Shown here in pieces: positions 49,587 through 61,400 of a stretch of DNA of 64,000 nt. Position numbers and translations under genes: made by a program. How positions within the stretch are numbered: the stretch's first letter is position 1; each line of letters begins with the position of its first letter. A model generated the notes under the pieces. The model was not told the origin of the DNA. It saw nothing but the letters and a program-made list of their open reading frames with translations, and searched no databases. The stretch comes from Lactarius indigo (taxonomy: Eukaryota > Basidiomycota > Agaricomycetes > Russulales > Russulaceae), in assembly GCA_025766275.1 (NCBI GenBank), contig JAFKAC010000004.1, positions 1,550,001-1,614,000 of the forward strand. The letters run 5' to 3'.

Positions 49587-51415
49587 ATCAACATCCGAGC
49601 TCTTCCATCGCTCTCCGACGAGGTCTCAGAGCAGTCCCCGAATGTCCCTGCTCCGCACCTCGTACTAGCACCAGTCCCCTCCAAACAAGGTTCCCCTCCC
49701 GACTACTACGCACGAAACGTCGCTTTCGAGGGTCGTCAGCAGAATACCTCCGTGGCAGCTGGGCGCTTTCCGGAGGAGATCTATACAAGCACACTGCCAT
49801 CGTGGCGTGCGATCATCCGGTGTCAATGCCTCGTGGTGGTTGAGCGGGAAAGCGAGGTCATTGTCCAGTGGCAGGTGTGTTCCCTTTTCCATCCTTCATA
49901 CTTCACATTAAAATAGGGATGACAGTCCCGAGTATGGACTCCATGGCTTGACACGTACTTTTGCACATGTCGATGCCCGGAACACATCCTTTTTTTCTCG
50001 TATTTCTCCCCACATTTTCCTTCTTCGGACACGACGACCTAGGGAGAGAGGGTGAGGACTTGGTCCCAGTTGACTAGATTCTTCACTTGTGCTGATCGTC
50101 TTTGGCAGGCTTTGCTATGCACTCGCCTTTGGCGTTTATATGTCCTCGTATTTGAAGGACCTAGTGTACTTTCCTCGGCCCTACGCCCCGCCGGTCGTGC
50201 AACTTAGCGAGTTCGTGCAATGATTGCTCTTTGTCTTACAACTAGCCCTCTGTTCGTTCGTTAGCTGTTGGAAACCATCACCTTGAGACGCTTGCCTTCA
50301 ACCCACTCTACCAATTCTACCTCTATGGCGTTGTTCCTCGGTGCACATGTCTACGACCACCTACCGCCTCGGCTCCCTCTCTACCACTGCCTTCGCAACA
50401 TGTGTCTTGGTCTTGCTTATCTACGTGCTTTCAATCGTGGTCAACCAACTGTATACCGGAATGCACGGCTTCATGGGTTGTTCCGTCGGGATGATAATTA
50501 GCTGGTTGTTACAGCACCTCGTGATGCCCGAGGTAGAGAAATGGGTTCAGGGTAGCGATTGGAGTGGTCCGTTGTCATTCCCATCACGCATACACACTCT
50601 CATATCCTAGCAGCGCATTTGGTCGTGACCGTGGTCTGCCTCCTCTTGGTCAACCAACACCCTTCGCCGGTTGACGACTGCCCCTGCTTCGAGGACGCCT
50701 ATCGCATTCGCCTCGGTCATCTTAGGCATCATCACCAGCTTTTGGTGCCCGAAGCGCGTCCCTGCGCTGAATACTGGACCTGTTCACCTCCGTCACGCCC
50801 GGCGCAGCGCTCGACTCTCCCGCCGCAATCACGACCTGGGTGTTGTTCGCGCTGTTAAAGCTAGTGACGGGGGTACTGATCATATTCTCGTGGCGTATTA
50901 TCGCCAAGCCGAGCATGCAGACACCTGCTACCGCCACTGTTCCGCTGGCTTGCGTGGACGAGCCCCGTCCGTCTGCCGCACCGGCGGCACTACACGCCTG
51001 CGACCGAATATGTGCATGGCCCACCACATACGCTGCGGGCGGTGCCGAGTATGTTCGACCTGGACTTGGCTGTCGCAGCAGTCGTGGACGAGGATGCTGG
51101 CGTCGCGAGCGGACGACGTGGGCGAAGCTCCGGCGCAGTTCAGCGGTGCGGGTCCCCTTCGGGATCCGTGCAGGAGAAGGCTGTCACGTTTGAAGAGGCG
51201 AGCGAGGGCGGCGTAGGGGAGGACGGCAAGGTGAAACATTATGATGCTGATGGTGCGTATACTATTTCCGGCTCTGCCGCCGGCTCGTTGTACTGACGCG
51301 TTTGGCGGGTATGCTAGTTCTGACGAAGGTTGTGTGTGGTATATGTGGGCATTGGAGCTATTGCGACTGTGATGGTGCCCGCGTTGTTCGAGAGGCACTT
51401 AGGTGGGGTGTCTGA
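49587..51415 (+). pseudogene. Sphingoid-base-1-phosphate phosphatase (PAP2), copy 2, start codons lost
   Basis: Co-linear with copy 1 over its whole length, with the same introns. C1 is KDLVYFPRP, C2 is in the LPSTHSTNST stretch and C3 is LYTGMHGFMG, where copy 1 ends FMD, so the last C3 acidic residue is Gly. Both Met codons used by copy 1 are changed (ATG to ATA, and the second also lost). Single extra bases occur at about 50744-50798 and near 50923. A 4-bp and a 2-bp addition sit in the last exon. Loss of both starts and the altered C3 residue point to a degraded copy, unless translation begins elsewhere. It precedes CHAT copy D exactly as copy 1 precedes C. Confidence 0.75.
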
Positions 51416-52078
51416 GAGTATACTTGTGTTTTGTATGACGGTATACCCATTCAACAATAGGATGGCCGTCTCTTCTATTATCCATAGGATTTACTAATTT
51501 GCGATGATATGCGGGCTGACATCCAGTCAGTCCACCGTTGGAACACAGGCTTTGCAACAAGGCCTGAGGCCTGAGCGCGTTCGAGTGCCATCGACCACCG
51601 AACGTCATGCTGTCACGGTATGTAAAGGAGCTTTCTCACGGGGTTCCTCCGGCCGGGATCAGAGCTTTGATAGACGTGCTCGAGAGGAGACCTATTCCGA
51701 GTCATGAAATCTCTTCCGACCGGGAAATTGCTTCTGCAAGGAATGGGTACTTTAGATGGCTGTGTGCTTCATGCCGCCGCATCTCCTACATCACAAGTCA
51801 ATCTCAGGTCGTGTCCGCCGACTCATTGAGACCAGCCTCCATTTGCGTTGGCTGTGGATAAGTTTTCCAGTCTAGCATAGCCAAGAGGACGGCCTTTTCA
51901 TGAACAATGGGCTGCGTACACATGTCCGCCTCGTGTCGTTGCTATGCGAACACCCACGTATAAGGCCCGGCCTGTGAGCTAGTGCGAGGCTTTTCGTCTG
52001 CCCTCTTGCCCTCGTCAATCCAAATCGTCCAATTCACTATCAGGCGACCCACCGTTTCTCATTTCTACGCACCAAGCC
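51416..52078. repeat. Module spacer / CHAT promoter region, copy 2
   Basis: Near-identical to 41166-41830. It ends at the ATG of copy D and preserves the same landmarks, including the ccaccgtttctcatttc stretch just before the start codon. Confidence 0.7.
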
Positions 52079-55000
52079 ATGGAACCTGAATGTAAGCTCG
52101 AATCTCCAGGCCTGAATCGTCCTGGTAATTGACACCGTGTCTCCCTTCCTTACAGTCTCGATCGCCGATGTTGACTACTACATCGCGTATATAGTCTCAC
52201 GGTACCCTCGATCCCACTCAGAACACGTCATTGGTGTCCATCGTCTCGCAATGGCACAATCGATGCGCTATCAGCTGTCAGAACAGAAGGAAGACCTTGA
52301 CAAGTCCATTCTACATCGCACTGAGGCGATCCTCCTTCCGCTGGCCTCCCAGGATGGACTTTTCTCCAATATTGTCCAACTCCTTTTTGGCCTCGCAAAA
52401 GCTCTTCTATGTCGCTTCGAGGAGTTCAAACAGTCCGATGACATCAAATATTCTATCGAGTACCTTCGTTACCTCCGACGACTTCCCCTTCATTCTTTCG
52501 ACCTCTCCAGAAACACCGTTACGACGTCACTAATCTGGGCATTGGGTGTTCGAGTCAACTTGGAAACTGGGGATGGGACACAGGATGTGAATGAGATGGT
52601 GGACCTCTGCCGTGAATTCCTCGGCTCCAACATATCGGCAGACTTTCCTGTCGTCGCTTTTGTGTCCTTGGGTGGAGCTGTCGTGGACGAATATGATCGA
52701 GGACAGTCCATCCCGTCGTTAGACAAGGTCATTGAATGCCTACGGGACGCCGCGAGGTTGTGTCCACCACCTTCGCACTTTGTCTTGGGTACGCTGGCCT
52801 CCACCCTCTTCATTCGCTTCCGGGAAACTCATTCAAACGAGGATTATGAGGAAGCGACGGCACTATTGGACAAAATCATCGATCCCAACCAGCCTGGAGA
52901 ATGTCCGGATTCAGTTCGGGATCAAGTACTGCATATTGCCAGCTCACTCGCATACTCCAGATCGACCATCTTCCAGAACCCGGAGTATTCCGAAGTCACA
53001 ATTTCTCGCATCCGTACCTTACTCAACTCTTCTTCTCTTGATGGACCCTCTCGTCTTCTGTTTACCGGCATCTTGGCGAGGCAAATTAGAGAGCGCTTTG
53101 CACATTACAGCCTTGCTGAGAGCCTTGAAGAAGCGAACTCCTATTCTTCACAAATTGTCGACCTTTCGACCTCTCAAAACATGGAAAACTCTAGGGAGGA
53201 TTTTTATGAGTCAAACGCTGTTCAGGACTTTCTTCAGGAGCTATACCCCGTGGAGAGGACAACGAAGCAAATTCAGCATATTGAGGAATTGCTTTCGATC
53301 ACTCCCCCAGGGACCCGACACCACAAACGCCTCCTCAATATATTCGGAGAATGGTGTAAATCTAAGTACCACCATACCAACGATATATCTGATATCGAAG
53401 AGTCCATCAAGTATAGCCGTTTGTTACTTGACGCCACTCATCCCCGTGACAAGTCGAGAATCATTCCCCTCCGTTCCCTAGGCAATTTTCTCTTCCTCGC
53501 ATTCGAGAAAACCAGAAAAACCAGCTACCTCGACGAATCGATCACCATCGGCTATGAAATCCTCGAGTTGAGGAGTGCCCAGTTCATCCACTTTCAAGTA
53601 ATTTGGGAGCTTGTGCGGGATCTACTCATCCGCAAGGAGTTGTTTGGGAGAAGAGAGGACCTCCTCGAAGTCATACGATTAATGTCAATGGGCGTCGATA
53701 ATCAATACGCGCGGGAACCTGACCGATTCCGACTGTCATGTCTGTGGGCCGGCCTTGCGCGAAGTATCAGTCACTCCACCACCCTGACCGCATACAAGAC
53801 CGCAATGTCATTAGTTGAAAAGTCCTTGTCTTTCGCTCCAACGGTGTCCATTCAGCATGCTCGTCTCGTTGAAATGGGCGAGAATTGTCAGACCATGCCG
53901 CTTGACTACGCATCCTTTCAGATCAAGTTAGGTCGATTTGACGAGGCAGTTGAGACGCTGGAACAAGGGCGAGCGTTGCTTTGGTCCGAGATGCGTGGCC
54001 TTCGTACCCCAGTGGTCCAACTTATCGAAGAAGACTCGCCATTGGCAAAGAGATTCGCCGAGATCAATCAAGAACTCGAGGCCGTCACAATATCGGTCAC
54101 TCCAAGTGCAATGTTGGAAACGGAAGAAGGCGTTGCTCAAAGTGGAGATGGGATGGACCCGTTCGGTCGGCTTGTGGTGAAGCGGCGCAAACTGGTGGCA
54201 GGAGCGAGATAAACTGATTTCACAGATCCGAGGCCGACCAGGATTGGAAGGATTCTTGAAGGCGCCATCGTTCACCACTCTTCGTTCCGCCGCTTCACGT
54301 GGCCCCGTCATTATTATCAACCACTGCAAATGGCGCTCTGATATCTTGATTATCTCCCACAACTCTCTTCCTTGCTCAATTCCTACCATCAACGATTTCT
54401 ACACCCGCGCAAATAAACTACGGGACGAACTGGTTGAGGCGCGGAAGCATGGTCTCGACTCAGACGAATATCAAGATGCTCTATGTTCCGTATTGAAGGG
54501 CCTATATGAGCTTGTTGGAGAACCGGTGATCAAGAGGCTTCGGTTGTTAGGCGTGCCAGAGCAATCTCGAATCTGGTGGTGCCCGACGTCGGTCTTCTGC
54601 TCTCTTCCCCTTCACGCCATGGGCCCGATCCCCTCGAGCGATTCTTCCAAGAAGCGGTACTTCTCGGATCTGTACATCCCTTCATATACACCATCACTCT
54701 CTGCACTCATCGAGTCTCGCAAGACAAGCCTAAAGATACCGGGAAAGCCCTCGTTACTGCTTGTTGCCCAACCAGACCACTCTCTTCCAGGCGTGAAGGG
54801 GGAGATCAGGGTCATACGATCACTCGAACCACGGGTCACGGTGGCGGGTCTTGTCTCGAGTGAGGCCACACCTTCCTCTGTGGTCGAGGGTCTTCAAAGC
54901 AGTCAGTTTGCGCACTTCGCATGTCATGGACTTCTGGAGACAGGAAAGCCGTTCGATGCATCGTTCAAACTTCACGGCGGCTCGCGTCTCACAGCTGCTG

Positions 55001-55345
55001 GACATTGCACGGTCTCAACTTCCTGATGCGGAATTGGCGTTCCTTTCTTGCTGTCACGCCGCGGAAATCACTGAAGAAAGCATTGCCGATGAAGCACTTC
55101 ACCTTACTGCTGCGATGCAGTCTTGTGGATTCCGGAGCGTGGTTGGGACCATGTGGGAAATGGCGGATACGGACGGGCGAGATCTAGCCAAGAGCTTTTA
55201 CAAGTCGCTATTCTCTAGCCAAGAGACAAGTGTGCCGTACTATGAGCGATCTGCTGGAGCGCTACGAGATGCGACACGGAAGTTGAGGGGGAAGAGGGGA
55301 GTCAGGCTGGAGCGATGGGTGAATTTTGTGCATTATGGTGCTTGA
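52079..55345 (+). CDS. TPR-CHAT (caspase-like) protein, copy D, most intact copy
   Basis: Exon 1 is 52079-52091 (13 nt, MEPE plus one base), then an intron of about 64 bp; exon 2 is 52156-55345. About 690 codons are open, then two single extra bases (54199 in a ggtggcagg context and 54994 in cacagctg) shift the frame. Removing them gives 3201 nt, 1067 codons. Layout: helical TPR-like region to about residue 650, coiled linker (EEDSPLAKRFAEINQELEAV), then CHAT from GPVIIINHCKWRSDILII. Catalytic motifs are FAHFACHG (second His 54925-54927) and FLSCCHAAE (Cys 55052-55054). GFRSVVGTMWEMAD follows, and the C-terminus is WVNFVHYGA. Second gene of module 2, with no signal peptide or membrane helix seen, so probably cytosolic. 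Its TPR part differs from copy C mainly in scattered substitutions. Confidence 0.88.
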
Positions 55346-56650
55346 TGGTGCGCCTTCGGTGAGTGGTCGAACTTTTGGCGCAAAGGCGACACTGAGGCTC
55401 ACTAGCTCCCGCAGAAAGATTCAGATATGGTATGTCATCGGGTTTCGGGGCAAACCAATACGTACTTGGAGTCGGTATTTAGGTTGGATGTTCTTTGTTA
55501 CCATTGTCTCGAAATCGCCTGTGTAGCGGCCTCAGGCTGTTGGTGTAATACCCTTCTATGTTGTTTCTTAGAAGACGTCGGGACCGGTCATGCAATCGGG
55601 TTTTGCTAATTACTATTCGTTTCTGGGTACTTGCGTTTGGGTCCCTATGTCCCGGAGATGGGTGGTTTCACTGGTTTCTTGTTGAGTACACTTGGAAGCA
55701 TTACTAGTCCTCAGGCTGTCCTTACCCTCAGGCCTCAGGCTCAATATATTAGTCCAGTCATAGTCACGGTACTGTCACGGTGCGTTCGAGTTCGGTGTGG
55801 GGTGGCGGGCCGTGATACCGACTCGGTCCGATGGATATGTCGCGTCCTCGAGCGACTTTGACCGCAACCGCGACTGCCAGTGCAGCCGTCAGCGAGACGT
55901 CCTCTACCCGCAACATCGACCAGGGTCTCGTCTCTTTGTTCCAACGGGTTTTGAGCTGCTATAGCTCTTAGTGGAGTTGTTATCTAGCCCTTGGGGATTA
56001 ATGGTGGCACCTCAAATACTTCGCCTGTAACGTTGCCACCTACACCGCAGAACTACACACAATCGGGCAGAGCCGTTGCGGTACTCCCTCAACCGCTGGC
56101 CTCCGTGAGCAACTTTGATGACACTCAGTTCATCCCACGGCTAAAAGCGGCGCTCGACTCGTACGAGACATCACGAGTTCCTCAAGCTGGTTAATCTGGT
56201 CACGCGTGACATTATCGCCCGGGCGTGTCTCGTGCGCGAAAGCCCTCTTTCCTTAGAGAAGGGGGGCTGATGGTCTAGTTGAAGGAGACCCGGATCTTGG
56301 AATGGGACGGGGTCATAGAATGTTCGGCTCTAGCAAAGGAGCGAGAAGAGTTGTATCGACTTTCTTGGAGGCCATCGTCGTTCCTTGACCGTCCTGTGTC
56401 GCAAGGAGTTGAATATCAGATACGGGGGGCATTAACAGTTGCCTGCAGAGGTAAGTTATTTCTTTCACTCCCACGCGTGGTAGTCAATGGTTGCCTTTTA
56501 GGAGATCGTAGTGACCGCGACGAGATGTGCAAGGCAGTGCGAAACGATGAATGGGTCGCATACCCGAGCTTCTCGGAAGAAGACTCCGTTTTTATGGCGC
56601 ATAAGAAAAAAGGCGCCGCATTGTTCAGAAGAAGAGCTGCACGACCCTAG
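55346..56650. other. Spacer with repeated leader-like sequence
   Basis: The segment at about 55350-55620 repeats the CHAT downstream flank. The segment 55741-56010 is repeated at about 62360-62640, immediately before SIN3, including atgtcgcgtcct and gagacgtcctctacc. A 123-codon frame at 56279-56650 (SWRPSSFLDRPVSQGVEYQI) matches no family I know. It may be a remnant 5' exon region of phosphatase copy 3 or an unrelated gene. Confidence 0.45.
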
Positions 56651-57830
56651 GGGATTTCTTCCGTCTCAAGTCGTGATGCCTCGCGGCAGTTGAGTGGGAA
56701 AGCGAGGACGTTGCCCAGTGGCAGCTCCTTTCCCCTTTCTCTCCTTTGTAATTGTTTATAGACGTCCATGCTTAGTGCTACGACCTTCTTATATTTCTCC
56801 CCGTGTTTTTCTTCTTCGGACACGATGTCCAGGGATAGGGTGAGAATTTGATTCTGACTAGAGCCTTTGCAGTGCTAATTCTTTTTGCGGGCTTTGCTAT
56901 GCACTCGCCTGGCGTTTATATGTCATCCATCTTTAAAGGACCTGGTGTGTATTCCGAGGCCCTACGCTCAGCCGGTCGTGCGACGTGGTAAGTTCGTGGG
57001 ATGGTTGTTCTCTATATTACCACTGGCTCCACCTTAGCTGTTAGAAACCACCACCTTGAGTGCAGCTTGCCTTCAACCCACTTACGAATTGTGCCTCCAT
57101 CTCGGTGCACATGTCTGCGATCTCCACCGCTTTGGCGACTTCGATCGTGATCTTGTTTGCATACGTGTTCTCAAATCTCAATCGTGGTCGGCCGGCTGTA
57201 TACTACTAGAATTCACGGTTTTATAGATCATTCCTTCGGGATTATACTTGGGGCAGTCAGCTAGGTGATGCGACATCGTGACGCGTCGCGACCCCTGAGG
57301 TAGAGAATTGAGTTTAGGGCAGCGGTTGGAATGGTGTCTCGTCACTCCCGCGTGCCGTGTTGTGCTCTTTCTCACTTCCTAGCAGCGCCCTTGGTCGTGG
57401 CCGCAGTTTGCCTCCTCTTGGTCAACCAACATTCTTCGCCCGTTGATGACTGTCCTGCTTCGAAGATGCTATCGCCTTTGCCTCGGTCGACTTGGCTGTC
57501 GCAGAGGTCGTGGGTGAGGATCCCGGCGTCGCGAGCAGGCGGCATAGGTGAAGCGAGGGCGCGGTTAAGCGGCGCTGGTTCCCGTCAGGATCCGTGTTGG
57601 AGAAGGCCGTCGTGTTTGAAGAAGCGAGCGTGGGGGACCCAGGAGAACAGCGAGGTGAAACACTATGATGCCGATGGTGCATATGAACTTTCCGCTGAAC
57701 TGCTTGTTCGTTGTGCTGATGCGTTTGGCGGGGTGTGCTAGTTCTGACGAAGGTTGTGGTATATGTCTGCATTGGTGCTATTGCGACTGTGATCGTGCCC
57801 GCTCTGAGAGTGCTTCTGCTTTGTATAACT
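56651..57830 (+). pseudogene. Sphingoid-base-1-phosphate phosphatase (PAP2), copy 3, degraded
   Basis: Pieces align in order with copy 1: the exon 1 end (gagtgggaaagcgagg), the C1 motif region (KDLV-IPRPYAQP after one extra G at about 56940), the C2 region, the helix LVVAAVCLLLVNQH and the last exon. Unlike copies 1 and 2 it has multi-base deletions. About 30 bp is lost within the C2 exon after the LPSTH codons, and most of the exon 5 interior and part of the last exon are gone. No open frame joins the parts, so this is genuine decay rather than isolated base errors. It precedes CHAT copy F and defines module 3. Confidence 0.75.
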
Positions 57831-58497
57831 GTATACCCATTCAACAAAAAGATGACCGTGTCTGTCGTTATCTATAGGATTTGCTAATTTGCGAATGATA
57901 CGCGAGCTGACATCGAGCCAGTCCATCTTTGACGCAGCTTTGCAACAGAAATTAAGACCTGAGGCCTATGCGCGTTCGAGTGCCATCGACTGCCGAACGT
58001 CACGGTATGAAAGTATGGCGTTTTCAAGTTCGCACGGGGTTCCCCCGGGCCTTTGGCAGACGTGACCGTGCTCGGGATGAGACATTCGTGAAATCTCTTA
58101 CCAGAATTCGACTCGGAAATCGCTTTTGGAGCGCCGCCTCAGCCTGTAAGCACAAGATGGACGTGTGTGCTTCATGCCGCCGCATCTCCTACATCACAAG
58201 TCAATCTCAGATCGTGTCCGCCAAGCCATCATTGAGACAACTGGCACCCTCCCTACGCGTAGGCTGTCCATGAGTTATCCAGTCTAGCATAGCCAAGAAT
58301 ACAACCCTTCCACGAACAGTGGGCTGGGTACACATGTGCGCCTCGTGTGGTTCCCGTGCGAATGCGCCGACGTTTAAGTCTGGCCTCTGCGCTACTAGCA
58401 GTGCAACTCGGAGGCGTCTACCTACCTGCCTTACCAATCCCAACCATCCAATTCACTATCAGTCAACCCACAGTTTCTCATTTCCACTCACTGGGCC
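57831..58497. repeat. Module spacer / CHAT promoter region, copy 3
   Basis: A diverged version of the spacer at 41166-41830, with small deletions but the same order of landmarks, ending at the ATG of copy F. Confidence 0.6.
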
Positions 58498-61400
58498 ATG
58501 GGCCCTGAAGTTCCTGAACGTAGGCCCTAATCTCCAGGTCCGAATCGTCCTAGGAATTGACACCGTGTCTCCCTTCCTTACAGTCTCCGAGTCGATAACC
58601 GATATTGACGACCGTATCACGATTGCTCAGAGCTTGCTCTCACGGCATCCTCGATCCCACTCAGAACATGTTTTATTCCGGGACAGTATGTAATACAAGA
58701 CCGGTCCTCATCCTCTGTCAGTGGTGTTTATACTCTCGCGGATGCACGGTTTGCGCGCTATAGGCTGTCACAACAGAAGGAAGATCTCGACGAGTCCATT
58801 CTACACTACACTGAGGCGATCCTCCTTCTGTCGGTTTCCCGGGATGGACTTCCCCTCAATATAATCGAACTCCTTTTTGACCTCGCATTCGCTCTTCTAC
58901 GTCGCTCCGAGCAGTTCGAACAGCCCGATGATGTCAAATATGCTATCGAGTACCTCCGATACCTTCGAGGGCTACACGTTACCTTTGATTCCCTCGACCT
59001 CCCCAGAAGCCGCGTTACAAGATTCCTTATCAAAGCGTTATCTGTTCAAGTTGAGTTGGAAGTTGGGACACAGAATATCAAGGAGATGGTGGTCCTCTAC
59101 CGCGAGCTTCTCACCACAGGCATTTCAACAAATGACTTCGCTTCTGCGTTTCCATCTCTGTATGTGGCTCTCGATGCCGAATTCAATCGAGGGCCCGTCC
59201 AGTCGTTAGATGAAATCACTGATTGCCTACGGGACGCGGTCAAGATGTGCCCACCAGATTCATACCACGTCCTGCTGGCGCTGGCCCACACACTTCACTT
59301 TCGCTTTATGCAAACTCAGTTAATTGACGATTATGACGAAGCAGTGCCGCTATTGGAAAAGATCCTTGATGCCGATCAGCCTGGGGAGTGTCCAGATTCA
59401 ATTCGGCGTCAAACTTTATCACTTGCCGTTGGTTTCGAGCTCGACAGATCGAGCACCTTCGAGAGCCCACTTTATTCCGAAATGACAATTGCTCGTTTCC
59501 GTACCTTGCTCAGATCTTCTTTCATTGACGAGGGACTTCGTTTGGAAATCACCGATACCCTGGCGGACCAAGCCAGACGGCGCTTTACACAATACGGTCT
59601 TGCCGAGAGCCTTGAAGAAGCGAACTTCTATTCATCACAACTTGTCGAACTTTCATCCTCTCAAAGCCCGGAAATATTTGAGGAAAGGTTTCTTGATGAC
59701 ACTGTTCTTGATTCACATTCGGTGACGAAGATGGCGGAGAAAATTCAGCATCTTGAAGAACTGCTCTCGAATACTCCCCCAGGGACCGAACGTCACAGAT
59801 TGTGCCTCAGATACCTTGCAAATTGGTATGCATCAAAGTTTACCCGTACGAACGATATATCGGATATCGAAGAGTCCGTCAAGTATAGCCGCCTGTCACT
59901 AGATGCGACCCGTTCTAGTGACTGGTTGGGCAGTTCCCCTTTATCTCCTGCACGACAACCTCATCAGCGCGTTCGAGCGCACTGATAATATCAACTACCT
60001 CGAAGAGTCAATTACCGTTGCCTATGAAATCCTCGGATTGAGGGGTACACAGGGCGTCCGCTTCCATGCAACTTGGAAGCTTGCGCGATCTCTACTTGAC
60101 CGCGAGAAGTTGCTTGGGAGAAGAGAGGACCGCCTCGAAGCCATACAATTAATCTCGACGGTCATCGATGATCAATATGCGCAGGAACCTGAGCGATTCG
60201 AACTTTCGTGTTGGTGGGCTCTCATTGCTCGAAGAATCAGTCACTCCACCACCTTGGCCGCCTACAAGCGCGCGATGTTATTGTTGCAAAAGTCGTTGTC
60301 CTTCGCTCCGACGGTATCCATTCAGCATGCCCGTCTCGTAGAATTGGGCGAAGAATATCAGACCATGCCAGTTGACTATGCATCCTTTCAGATCAAGTTG
60401 GGTCGATTAGAGGAGGCCGTTGAGACACTGGAGCAAGGGCGAGCATTACTTTGGTCCGAGATGCGTGGCCTTCGTACCTCAATAGCCCCACTTGAACTTA
60501 TCGAGGAAGACTCGTCATTAGCAAAGAGATTTACTGAGATCAATCAAGAACTTGAGACGTTGACTATATCTGTCACGCCGAGTGGGAGGCCAGACATGGA
60601 AGACAGCGTCCTTCAAGGTGGAGATTTGACGGACCCATTCGGTCGGCTTGTGGTCAAGCGGGAGAAACTTATGGAAGAGCGGGAAGCGCTGATTTCACGC
60701 ATCCGAGGCCAACCAGGGCTTGAAGGATTCTTGAAGACGCCATCATTCACCACTCTTTCGCTCGGCCGCCTCGCGTGGCCCCGTCATTATTATCAACCAC
60801 TGCGAATGGCACTCTGATATCTTGATTATATTCACGGTTCTCTTCCTTGCGCCATTCCTACCGTCAATGATTTCTACACCCGCGCAAATAAGCTACGGGA
60901 CGAGCTGGCCGAGGCGCGGAAGCATGGTCTCGACTCAGACGAATATCAGGATGCTCTATGTTCCGTATTGAAGGGCCTATATGAGCTTGTTGGAGAGCCG
61001 GTGATCAAGAGGCTTCGGTTGCTAGGCGTGCCAGAGCAATCTCGAATCTGGTGGTGCCCCGACGTCAGTTTTCTGTTCTCTTCCCCTTCATGCGATGGGC
61101 CCAATCCCATCGGGCGATACTTCTGTCGAGCGATATTTCTCGGATGTGTACATCCCTTCGTATACACCGTCTCTTCTCTGCCCTCATCGAGTCCCGCAAG
61201 GCAAGCCCACCGATGCAGGAAAAGCCCTCGTTACTGCTTGTTGCCCAACCAGAGGATTCTCTTCCGGGTGTGAAGGGAGAAATAAAAGTCATACGAAAGC
61301 TTGAAGAATGTGTCACGGTGAAGAGTCTTGTCTCGAGCGAGGCCACACCCCGCTCCGTAGTCGAGGGGCTCCGAGGCACTCAGCTTGTCCATATTGCGTG

